From contig NZ_JAHCMB010000021.1 in NCBI RefSeq assembly GCF_019904155.1, positions 7,455 through 71,454 on the forward strand: a stretch of 64,000 nt of DNA. Direction: 5' to 3'. Below, one piece after another: positions 33,726-41,724 of the stretch. This DNA comes from Paenibacillus sinensis. GTDB taxonomy: Bacteria; Bacillota; Bacilli; Paenibacillales; Paenibacillaceae. The first letter of the stretch is position 1. Every line of letters starts with the position of its first letter. Under the pieces are notes generated by a model that made no database searches, was not told where the DNA came from, and saw only the letters and a program-made list of their open reading frames with translations. The translations under genes and the position numbers were made by a program.

Positions 33726-35306
33726 TTATTTCAGGTAGCCATCCCGATAGACTAGCCCGCCTGAATAGTTATAGTAAACATCGTGTACATAAGATTTCTG
33801 AAGGGCATACGTCTTGAAATAGTGAATTGGGATGATAACCATTTGATCCATCAGCAATTGTTCCGCTTGGCGGTACAGCTTCATTCGGGCCGTGGGATCG
33901 GCGGTCTGCATGGCGGAGCGCATATAGGCGTCGTACTGCGGATTGCTCCAGCCGCTGTCGTTATCGGTGCTCCATGAGGTGAAGATCTCCAGGAACGAGG
34001 CGGGATCGTTATAATCCGCCGACCAGCCGGCTCTGGCAATGTCGTAATTCAGGTCCTTGCTATTGCTCAGCAGCTCTTCCCACGGCTGCTCCTCAGTGTT
34101 GACCTTAATGCCGAGAGTCTCTTCCCACATTTCTGTGACGGCGGAAGAAATATATTCATGACCTTCATTATAGATTAGCGTCGTCTCAGGGAACTTCGTA
34201 AGTCCCTCCTCCTGAAGACCTTTCTTCAGCAGCTCGCGCGCTTTGCCGGCGTCTTCCCTGAAGAATGCGGTTGTTGCCTCTTCGCGGAACGGCTTCTTGA
34301 CGCCAAGGATGCCCGGTGGAACGAAAGCATACGCCGGTGTACTGCTGGTAACCTGCTCTCTGACAATACTCATGGCCAGAGCCTTCCGGATATTGACGTT
34401 GTCAAACGGTGGCTTGGTTACATTGAAGACAAAATAATACGTGCTGGCCGGATTGTAGGTATGCGCGTCATTCTTCATCGCTTTATCCAGGCTTGAGGAA
34501 GTGATATTCAAATCGGAGGCCTGTGACCAGTCGATCGAACCTGCTTTATAGCTGGCTATTTCCTGGTCCGGATCATTCTGTATTCCAATCCGAACCTGCT
34601 TGAAATGAACATCCCCGGCGGAGAAATACGCTACGTTCTTGGTCAGCACAATCTCATTGTCCTGCACCCATTTGGTCAGTGTAAAAGGACCGTTGCCGAC
34701 GAACGTTTGGGCAGACTCCGCCCAATTCGGATTCTTCTTGACGACGGCCGGATTGACCGGGAGATACGATCTTGTGGCCGCCAGCTGCAGGAAGTAAGGC
34801 GTACGGCTGCGAAGCGTCACTTGAAGAGTAGTATCATCCACCGCCTTGACGCCGATCTGCCCGCTGTCCTTCAGCTTGCCATTATAGTAGTCCTCTGCAC
34901 CTGCCAGATAAAAAAGCATGTAAGCCTGCGGCGAGCCTGTAGCGGGATTCAGCACTCTTTTCCACGCATACTCGAAATCGGATGCCTTCACCTTCTGTTT
35001 GTTGGTCCATACGGCCCCGCTGCGCAGCTTGAAGGTATAGGTCTTCCCGTCTTGGGAAACCGTCCATGATTTGGCAACCGCCGGCTGGATTTCGCCATTC
35101 TTGCCGGTTCGCACAAGCCCCTCCATAATCCCCCTTATCACAACATCGCTGATGCTCTCCGCAGTAAGCGCGGGGTCCAGTGAAATCGGATTCGCGTACA
35201 GGTTAAAGCGAAAAATCTGCTCCCTTCCCGCTGCCCAGCTGTCATGTGCAAGTCCTGTCATCAGAACAAGCAAACACAGCATCCAGGTTATGATTCTCTT
35301 AATCAC
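33726..35306 (-). CDS. Peptide/oligomer ABC binding protein (OppA family 5)
   Basis: 526-aa secreted protein. A Sec signal peptide of about 26 residues ends AHDSWAAG with no lipobox, so anchoring differs from normal Gram-positive binding lipoproteins. The mature part has the SBP family 5 marks (ISLDPALTAESISDVVIRGIMEGL, WSADYNDPASFLEIF, AYMRSAMQTADPTARMKLY), which bind peptides or, in some members, oligosaccharides. No permease or ATPase genes adjoin; an SGNH esterase gene follows by 17 nt. Start is GTG with GGGGGAG 4-5 nt upstream. Confidence 0.85.
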   Translation of the reverse strand: MIKRIITWMLCLLVLMTGLAHDSWAAGREQIFRFNLYANPISLDPALTAESISDVVIRGIMEGLVRTGKNGEIQPAVAKSWTVSQDGKTYTFKLRSGAVWTNKQKVKASDFEYAWKRVLNPATGSPQAYMLFYLAGAEDYYNGKLKDSGQIGVKAVDDTTLQVTLRSRTPYFLQLAATRSYLPVNPAVVKKNPNWAESAQTFVGNGPFTLTKWVQDNEIVLTKNVAYFSAGDVHFKQVRIGIQNDPDQEIASYKAGSIDWSQASDLNITSSSLDKAMKNDAHTYNPASTYYFVFNVTKPPFDNVNIRKALAMSIVREQVTSSTPAYAFVPPGILGVKKPFREEATTAFFREDAGKARELLKKGLQEEGLTKFPETTLIYNEGHEYISSAVTEMWEETLGIKVNTEEQPWEELLSNSKDLNYDIARAGWSADYNDPASFLEIFTSWSTDNDSGWSNPQYDAYMRSAMQTADPTARMKLYRQAEQLLMDQMVIIPIHYFKTYALQKSYVHDVYYNYSGGLVYRDGYLK

Positions 35307-35442
35307 CGAACTCCCCCTTATTTATCATGCAAATACAAATACTGTATGACATCAGGGAGATTTAGGCAATAGAAAAAACAAACTTGCAGGGTGTGCGGGA
35401 AATATCATTGACTACGCCAAATCACTGTGATATGTTTACCAA

Positions 35443-35469
35443 GTAACTAATAGTAAGTACGTTAACTTA
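35443..35469 (+). promoter_or_regulatory. Dyad before the nitroreductase gene
   Basis: TAAGT-N6-ACTTA (35454-35469) preceded by AGTAACTAATAGTAA (35442-35456). The AT-rich style resembles the dyads before the catE-type gene, and both genes belong to quinone-detoxification classes. A HxlR/DUF24-type repressor is a possible user. Confidence 0.4.
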
Positions 35470-35504
35470 ATAAATCAAATTAGTTTTTGTGGAGGTCCTT
35501 ATCA

Positions 35505-36140
35505 ATGAACACGCAAGCCGCCAACCCTTTCCTGGATATCGTCCAAGCCCGCCGCTCCGCCATGAATTTCGTGGAAGGCATCGCCATTCCGCAGCAGGAG
35601 CTGGAAGAAATATTCTCGCTGACAAGACTCGCGCCATCCGCCTATAACCTGCAGCATGCCCGTTATGTCGTCGTATCCGATCCGGCTGCGAAGGAACGCG
35701 TCCGGGACAATGCTTACGGCCAATACAAAATCCATACCGCTTCCGCCGTCATCGCCGTGATCGGGGACATGCATGCTTACAAGCAGGCTCCGGAAATCTA
35801 CGACGGGCTGAAGCTGTTGGGTGCGATGTCGCCTGAAGAATATGACGGAACGATGAAGGCGATCAACGACGCCTATGAAGGCAACGAGGCTTTTCAGCGG
35901 GATGAAGCGATCCGGAACGCATCGCTGTCCGCCATGCAGTTCATGCTGATTGCCAAAGCCAAGGGCTGGGACACATGCCCGATGATCGGCTTCGATCCTG
36001 AAGCGCTTAAAGAGACGCTTGGCCTGCCGGACAACCAGGTTCCGGTTATGCTGATCACGATCGGCAAGGATAACCAGCGCAAAATCAGACCCCGCGGCTA
36101 CCGCAAGCCTGTGAACGAGTTCGTGGACTTTATCGGATAA
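35505..36140 (+). CDS. Nitroreductase family protein (YodC-like)
   Basis: 211-aa FMN-dependent oxidoreductase. VQARRSAMNFVEG near the N-terminus contacts FMN; TRLAPSAYNLQHARYVVV and MGFDPEALKETLGLPDNQ-like segment GFDPEALKETLGLP, then MLITIGK..RPRGYRKP, are typical of YodC/YfhC-like enzymes that reduce quinones and nitroaromatics with NAD(P)H. Start ATG 35505 has GGAGG 9 nt upstream. Its leader carries operator-like dyads. Single gene. Confidence 0.88.
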   Translation: MNTQAANPFLDIVQARRSAMNFVEGIAIPQQELEEIFSLTRLAPSAYNLQHARYVVVSDPAAKERVRDNAYGQYKIHTASAVIAVIGDMHAYKQAPEIYDGLKLLGAMSPEEYDGTMKAINDAYEGNEAFQRDEAIRNASLSAMQFMLIAKAKGWDTCPMIGFDPEALKETLGLPDNQVPVMLITIGKDNQRKIRPRGYRKPVNEFVDFIG

Positions 36141-36465
36141 GCAGCAGCTGGTGAACACGTGTTCACAATGAGGCGTCATCAGCCTCCTTGAACCATAGCC
36201 GATTCCTGCGGAATCCTCTTTGTCCTGGGTTTACTATTCTCCTTCGGACACATGGACCCAAGCAGTTATCCGCTCTGATTGTATATACTCTTAATAATAC
36301 ACCCCCTTTCACCGAGCTTGGTCAAAACTCCAGTGAAAGGGGGTGAACTTATTTCTGATCAGTATAGGATTTATCGATAGGGTTCTGGCGTTTGGCCCCC
36401 TGCAACAATTCCTTCTATACACAACCGGCACCGGCGGTCATTTGCAGCGCCGGCAGGCAGGCTCG
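36141..36465. other. Intergenic region with palindrome and long hairpin
   Basis: Contains the perfect 16-bp palindrome GTGAACACGTGTTCAC (36151-36166), a small GAGGC/GCCTC hairpin (36171-36187) and a 13-bp-stem hairpin (36300-36345). I see no gene in it. Confidence 0.6.
36300..36345 (-). terminator. Probable terminator of the ABC exporter operon
   Basis: CACCCCCTTTCAC (36300-36312) pairs perfectly with GTGAAAGGGGGTG (36333-36345) around a 20-nt loop. The T run after it on the minus strand is weak (TATTATT), so the call is tentative. Confidence 0.45.
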
Positions 36466-38205
36466 TTAGGCGGTTGCGAATTGGCTGTTATAGAGCTGTG
36501 CATAGTAACCGCCCTGCCGCAGCAGCTGGTCGTGGGTGCCGCTCTCCACAATGTCGCCGTCCTTCATGAACAGAATCAGGTCGGACTCCCGTATGGTGGA
36601 CAGCCGGTGGGCGATCACGAAGCTGGTGCGTCCGTCCATCATGCGGAGGAACGCCTTTTGGATAACGATCTCGGTCCGGGTATCGATGCTGCTGGTTGCC
36701 TCATCGAGAATCAGCATCGGGGGATCGGCCAGCATGACGCGTGCGATGGTCAGAAGCTGCTTCTGCCCTTGCGACAGGCTCTCGCCGGAACCGCCGATGA
36801 CGGTGTTATATCTGTCTGGCAAACGCTTGATGAAGCCGTGCGCGTTCGCGGCCTTCGCCGCGGCAACTACCTCTTCGTCCGTCGCGTCCGTCTTGCCGTA
36901 GGCGATATTATCCCTCACGCTGCCTCCGAACAGCCATGTATCCTGAAGCACCATACCAAAGCCGCGTCTAAGACTGTCCCGGGTCATCTCCCGAATGTCC
37001 GTCCCGTCGATCAGGATGCTTCCCTTATCTATATCATAGAACCGCATCAGCAGATTGACGAGCGTCGTCTTGCCGGCGCCTGTCTGTCCAACAATCGCAA
37101 CCCGGGTTCCCGGGTTCACCGTCAGGCTGAAATCCTTGATCAATGGACGCTGCGGATCGTAAGCGAAGCCGACCCGGTCGAAGACGATCGTCCCCTGCTT
37201 CGGCTCCCGGTGCAGCGCGTCCGCCGCATCCGGAGATTCCGGCTCCAGATCCAGTATGGCAAATATCCGCTGCGCGGAGGCGGTCGCCGACTGAAGCTGC
37301 GTCAATACGCCCGTAATTTCATTGAAGGGCTTGGCGAACAGATTGGAGTATATCAGAAAGCCCGTCAGATCGCCCACACTGAGCCGGCCCGCGATGATGA
37401 CAAGGCTGCCGATAATGGCGATCACAGAGAAAGTAATATTATTTACCAGCCGGGTAGTCGGTCCGGACAGAGAGCCGTAGAACTGGGACTTGACACCGGC
37501 CTCGTACAGCTCGTCATTCAGCCGCTCGAAGCGTTCATAGGTCTGGCCTTCATAATGAAAAGCCTGCACGATCTTTTGCCCGCCGACGATCTCCTCCACA
37601 TAACCGTTGAGACCGCCAAGCACTTTGGCCTGATCCCGGAAGAGCTGCTGGGACCGGGTTGTAATGAACTTCGCCATATAGTAAGAAGCCGGAGCAGACA
37701 GCAGCACGACCAGCGTCATCAGCGGACTGATATACAGCATCAGAATCACTGCGCCGGCGATGGTCACAATGCCGGTGATCAAGGTCTGGAAGCCCTGAAG
37801 CAGTCCGTCCGAGACGGCATCCATGTCGTTCACGAACCGGCTGATCAAGTCGCCTTGGGGATGATTGTCGTGAAATTTCAGCGGCAGGACGTTCAGCTTG
37901 TCGAACAGCTCGGTGCGCAGACCGTTCACCGTCTCGTAGGCAATCCGGTTCGTGAGATAGGTCAGCAGCCAGCCAAGCAGCGAGCCGGCCGCATAGATAG
38001 CAGCCAGCGCGCCGATTATCGCCAGGAGCGAATGAAAGTCCACCTTCCCTGGACCGACCATATGATCGACGGCCCGCGAAATAAGAAGCGGACCTACAAG
38101 ACTGGCGACGACGCTGAGTACGGCGCATAGCGCAGCCAGGACGGCCTGCGCCCGAAACCGGGCCGTATATGAGATGATTCTCTTCCAAGTCTGTGTTCCG
38201 TTCAT
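36466..38205 (-). CDS. ABC exporter half-transporter, canonical ATPase
   Basis: 579-aa half-transporter. Six membrane helices (about 20-315) precede a nucleotide-binding domain: Walker A VGQTGAGKTT, Q-loop VLQDTWLF, signature LSQGQ, Walker B MLILDEATSS with the catalytic Glu present, and switch His in AHRLST. This is the catalytic partner of the gene at 38202, which lacks that Glu. Start ATG overlaps the partner's stop by ATGA, so both are made in equal amounts. Drug or lipid export is typical of such heterodimers (BmrC/BmrD, TmrA/B). Confidence 0.9.
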   Translation of the reverse strand: MNGTQTWKRIISYTARFRAQAVLAALCAVLSVVASLVGPLLISRAVDHMVGPGKVDFHSLLAIIGALAAIYAAGSLLGWLLTYLTNRIAYETVNGLRTELFDKLNVLPLKFHDNHPQGDLISRFVNDMDAVSDGLLQGFQTLITGIVTIAGAVILMLYISPLMTLVVLLSAPASYYMAKFITTRSQQLFRDQAKVLGGLNGYVEEIVGGQKIVQAFHYEGQTYERFERLNDELYEAGVKSQFYGSLSGPTTRLVNNITFSVIAIIGSLVIIAGRLSVGDLTGFLIYSNLFAKPFNEITGVLTQLQSATASAQRIFAILDLEPESPDAADALHREPKQGTIVFDRVGFAYDPQRPLIKDFSLTVNPGTRVAIVGQTGAGKTTLVNLLMRFYDIDKGSILIDGTDIREMTRDSLRRGFGMVLQDTWLFGGSVRDNIAYGKTDATDEEVVAAAKAANAHGFIKRLPDRYNTVIGGSGESLSQGQKQLLTIARVMLADPPMLILDEATSSIDTRTEIVIQKAFLRMMDGRTSFVIAHRLSTIRESDLILFMKDGDIVESGTHDQLLRQGGYYAQLYNSQFATA

Positions 38206-39974
38206 CTTGCCGCCTCCTCTCCGGTCAGCTGGGAATTGCAAATTTCACGGTATACCTCGCAGCTGCCGAGCAGTTCTTCATGCCGGCCCATACCGGCGAT
38301 AGCCCCGTCGTCGAAGACGATAATTCGGTCAGCCTGCATAACGGTGCTGACCCGCTGGGAGACGACAAGCGTCGTCTTCCCCATCCGGCTCTCCTTCAGC
38401 GCCTGCCGCAGTGCCGCGTCCGTAGCGAAATCCAGAGCGCTTGAGGAATCGTCCAGAATCAGAATGTCCGGATTCCCGGCCACCGCCCTGGCGATTGTCA
38501 GCCGCTGCTTCTGTCCGCCGGACAGGTTCAGCCCGCCTCTAGCAACCGGGGTATCCATCCCTTCCGGAAGCTTGGAGATGAATTCCTCCGCCTGGGCGAT
38601 GGAAGCAGCCTTCCGTATCTCCTCCTCAGTGGCGTCGGTCTTGCCCCAGCGGATGTTGTCGGCGATGCTTCCCGTGAAGAGCACGGCTCTTTGAGGCACG
38701 ATGCCGACATGCTCCCGGAGACGCTGAAGCGGATAATCCTTCACATTGACTCCGTTCACCCGGACTTCACCCGAATATGCCTCATAGAAACGCGGGATCA
38801 GCTGAATGAATGTCGATTTGCCGGAGCCGGTGCCTCCGATCAGGCCAATCGTCTCTCCCTGCCGGATCGTGAGCGAAATGTCATTGAGCGCAAGCTCGCT
38901 TCCTCTGCTGTACCCGAACGATACGCGGTCAAATTCGATGGCCGGAACGGAAGATGCAGAAGATGCCGCGTCGTCCGGAAGGCCGGAGCCGGCGGGCTTC
39001 GCCTGACCGTTCTCCGGCGGGTCCGCGATGGAGCTGACCGTGGAGAGAACCTCGTTCACCCGGGCAAGCGAGGAATTCGCCTTCGTAAAAATAATGACCA
39101 GATTCGAAACGACGATTAGCGCGAGCAGGATCTGGGTGACATAATTAATGAATGCGATAATTTCGCCCTGGGACAGCCGTCCGGCGTCGATATGCAGGCC
39201 GCCCACCCACAGAATGGCGAGAATGGCGGCATTGACCACAAGCGAGGTCAACGGACTGAGCAGCGCCGAAATGCGCCCGACCCGCAGCGCCGTAGCCATC
39301 ACCTCATCCGAGGATTCGGCGAACCGTGCCCGCTCCTTCGCCCGTTTGGCGAATGCCCGAATGACCCGGATGCCGGAGAAGTTCTCGCTGAGCACCTGCG
39401 CAATCCGGTCCAGCCTTTGCTGATAGAGCCGGTACAGCGGAGAAGAACGCGAAATGATCCAGTAAATGAGCACGCCGAATACCGGCGCCGCAGCCAGCAG
39501 GATCAGCGACAGCCGCAGATCGAGAAACATCGCCATAATGATGGCACCGATGACGATGAATGGCGCACGGATGACGAGCCGGATGAGCATCGCGACCGCA
39601 AGCTGCAGCTGGTTAACGTCGCTTGTAACGCGGTTGATCAGGGACGGTGTCCCGAATCGGTCCAGATCGGCGTAAGACAGCGAGGAAATATGCTTGAACA
39701 TGGCGTTCCGCAGCCGGGTCCCGAAGCCCTGAGACGCCCGGGAGGCCGAGTATTGACACACCATGGAGCAGGCGAAGCCGAGTATGGACATCACCAGCAT
39801 AAGGCCGCCCATCCGGTACACATAGGCCGAATCATGACCGCCGATTCCCTTGTTGACGATCAGCGCGACGATCGTCGGCAGCAGAAGCTCCAGGATCGCT
39901 TCGAACAGCTTGAAGATCGGCCCGATAATCAGCTGCTTGCGATAAGGTTTTAGATAAATCGAAATTTTATTCAT
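38202..39974 (-). CDS. ABC exporter half-transporter, degenerate ATPase site
   Basis: 590-aa half-transporter. Six helices (about 15-300), then Walker A IGGTGSGKST, signature LSGGQ, and Walker B ILILDDSSSALD, in which the catalytic Glu is replaced by Asp. The switch position reads SQRVST (Gln instead of His). One degenerate site is normal for heterodimeric exporters. ATG 39974 has GGTGGAG 8 nt upstream. The intergenic DNA up to the divergent LysR gene holds three TTGGATTC elements. Confidence 0.9.
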   Translation of the reverse strand: MNKISIYLKPYRKQLIIGPIFKLFEAILELLLPTIVALIVNKGIGGHDSAYVYRMGGLMLVMSILGFACSMVCQYSASRASQGFGTRLRNAMFKHISSLSYADLDRFGTPSLINRVTSDVNQLQLAVAMLIRLVIRAPFIVIGAIIMAMFLDLRLSLILLAAAPVFGVLIYWIISRSSPLYRLYQQRLDRIAQVLSENFSGIRVIRAFAKRAKERARFAESSDEVMATALRVGRISALLSPLTSLVVNAAILAILWVGGLHIDAGRLSQGEIIAFINYVTQILLALIVVSNLVIIFTKANSSLARVNEVLSTVSSIADPPENGQAKPAGSGLPDDAASSASSVPAIEFDRVSFGYSRGSELALNDISLTIRQGETIGLIGGTGSGKSTFIQLIPRFYEAYSGEVRVNGVNVKDYPLQRLREHVGIVPQRAVLFTGSIADNIRWGKTDATEEEIRKAASIAQAEEFISKLPEGMDTPVARGGLNLSGGQKQRLTIARAVAGNPDILILDDSSSALDFATDAALRQALKESRMGKTTLVVSQRVSTVMQADRIIVFDDGAIAGMGRHEELLGSCEVYREICNSQLTGEEAAR

Positions 39975-40031
39975 TGCCAGCACTCCACCCATTGGATTCT
40001 CACATCAACACCGTTATGATTATGACATATC

Positions 40032-40059
40032 CGAATCCATATTAATAATATTGGATTCG
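40032..40059. promoter_or_regulatory. Inverted repeat between ABC operon and LysR gene
   Basis: CGAATCCA (40032-40039) and TGGATTCG (40052-40059) flank an AT-rich centre. A third TTGGATTC lies at 39992-39999. Position and symmetry point to a regulator site for the divergent genes. Confidence 0.6.
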
Positions 40060-40111
40060 TATTTGTTCCATACTTTTTTCATATCTAAAATTCCAAGGGA
40101 TGCGAGATTAC

Positions 40112-40993
40112 ATGGATCTGAGACAGCTTAAGTATTTCCTGACGATCGCGGAGGAAGGACAGATCACCTCCGCAGCGCGCAAGCTGCAGATGGCACAGCC
40201 TCCCCTGAGCCAGCAGTTGAAGCAGCTCGAGGAGGAGCTAGGGGTGCAGCTTGTCCAGCGGGGTCCCCGCAGCATCCGGCTGACCGACGCCGGGGTTATG
40301 CTGAGGGACCGGGCAAGACAGATTCTCGAGCTGGCCGACCGGACGGCCAGGGAGCTAGGCGAGCATGTCAAGGGCATGACGGGAACACTCTCGATCGGCA
40401 CGGTGTCATCGTCCGGCTCGGCGCTTTTTCAGGACCGGCTCAGCGAATTTCATCGCGCCTATGAGGGTGTGAAATTTGACATTCACGAGGGAAACACCTT
40501 CAAAATTCTCGACCTGCTGAATCGGGGCATCGTGGAAATCGGGATTATCCGCACCCCCTTCCACGCTTCCAGTCTGGAGTGCCGGTACGCCCAATCCGAG
40601 CCGATGATCGCTGTCATGACCCGCGAGCTTGCGTTCGCAGACGGTCGTGCTTCCATTGAGTTTGGCGAACTGAAGGACCGACCGCTGATCATTTACCGCC
40701 GCTTCGAGCAGCTGATTACGGACGCCTGCCTGGAGAACGGCTTCGAGCCCAACATCTTCTGTATGAACGACGATGCCCGGACAACACTGACCTGGGCCGG
40801 GTCGGGCCTTGGCATCGGAATTGTCCCGAGATCCGCTTTTGGGCTTGTAAGCCGGGACAATCTGCTCTATAAAGAAATTAACAGCGATTCGCTGCGAACC
40901 CGGATTGCCGCCGTGCGGATGAAAGGAAGATACAGCTCGGCGCTGGCCGACCATTTCTTCGAAGGGTTCGGCGAGCACAAAGATCCTGGATAA
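40112..40993 (+). CDS. LysR family transcriptional regulator
   Basis: 293-aa regulator. N-terminal helix-turn-helix DLRQLKYFLTIAEEGQITSAA, PPLSQQLKQLEEELG, GVQLVQRG; effector domain 90-290 (GTLSIGTVSSSGS, GSGLGIGIVPRS). Start at ATG 40112 fits the conserved MDLRQLKYF beginning; another ATG at 40100 also exists. Divergent from the heterodimeric exporter, which it probably controls. A DoxX-like gene follows 25 nt downstream. Confidence 0.9.
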   Translation: MDLRQLKYFLTIAEEGQITSAARKLQMAQPPLSQQLKQLEEELGVQLVQRGPRSIRLTDAGVMLRDRARQILELADRTARELGEHVKGMTGTLSIGTVSSSGSALFQDRLSEFHRAYEGVKFDIHEGNTFKILDLLNRGIVEIGIIRTPFHASSLECRYAQSEPMIAVMTRELAFADGRASIEFGELKDRPLIIYRRFEQLITDACLENGFEPNIFCMNDDARTTLTWAGSGLGIGIVPRSAFGLVSRDNLLYKEINSDSLRTRIAAVRMKGRYSSALADHFFEGFGEHKDPG

Positions 40994-41018
40994 ATCCGTT
41001 GATCAGGAGGGATTGCGC

Positions 41019-41465
41019 ATGGTTCCATTCATCATGCTGATTGCATCTTTCTTGCTGCTCCGTCTCTTGGGACTGCTCGGTCTGGATTACATGAACGAAT
41101 GGCAGCATCCGCTGCAGATCGCCTGTGCACTCATGCTGATCACGGGCGCCTCCGCTCACTTCGGACGGCGGCGGGCCGATCTCGTAGCGATGGTGCCGCC
41201 CTCTCTATACAAGCCCGGTTTCTTGGTTACGCTCACCGGCTGGCTCGAAATTCTGGGCGCCGCCGGCCTGCTGATTTCGCCGGTTGCCCAGACCGCCTCC
41301 TGGTGCCTGGCTATTCTGCTGATCGCCATGTTCCCGGCCAACGTGCACGCATCCCGGATGGGGCTGAGCATCGGCGGACGGCCGGTCCCGGCTTTTGAGA
41401 TCCGCCTGCTCATTCAGTTCCTGTTCATTGCCGCTATCCTTATGGCGGGATGGCCGGAGCGGTGA
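41019..41465 (+). CDS. DoxX-like membrane protein
   Basis: 148-aa protein with four hydrophobic helices, including PGFLVTLTGWLEILGAAGLLI, the hallmark of DoxX/YphA proteins. RVLHA-type NVHASRMG and PVPAFEIRLLIQF also fit. DoxX proteins have loose roles in redox defence or thiosulfate metabolism. ATG 41019 has CAGGAGG 8 nt upstream. Immediately follows the LysR gene and is probably cotranscribed. Confidence 0.8.
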   Translation: MVPFIMLIASFLLLRLLGLLGLDYMNEWQHPLQIACALMLITGASAHFGRRRADLVAMVPPSLYKPGFLVTLTGWLEILGAAGLLISPVAQTASWCLAILLIAMFPANVHASRMGLSIGGRPVPAFEIRLLIQFLFIAAILMAGWPER

Positions 41466-41724
41466 GCGACTCGGGACGAGGCTTGAGCTCCGGGAACGGG
41501 CGTCCATGCCTGCTACAGGGAAGTGGCCAGCCTCGGATCAGGCTGGCCCCTCATACGTTTCTCTAACCACGCCCAATAGCCGGGATACAAGTACAAGATT
41601 TGTTTACAAGCTTACATATGGGGGGCCTTCCCGACGCCGCCCCGGCTTCGTCCATTGTTGCGGCGGATACGGTTGTGCTAAATTAAGGAAAGCGAAACGA
41701 CACTCATTACTTTCAAGAGGACAG

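Noticed and set aside
36343..38130. A 595-codon plus-strand open frame
   Set aside because: Antisense shadow of the ABC exporter gene; no ribosome binding site and no recognisable protein.
41525..41548. GGCCAGCC/GGCTGGCC hairpin after the DoxX-like gene
   Set aside because: No T run follows, so I did not call it a terminator.
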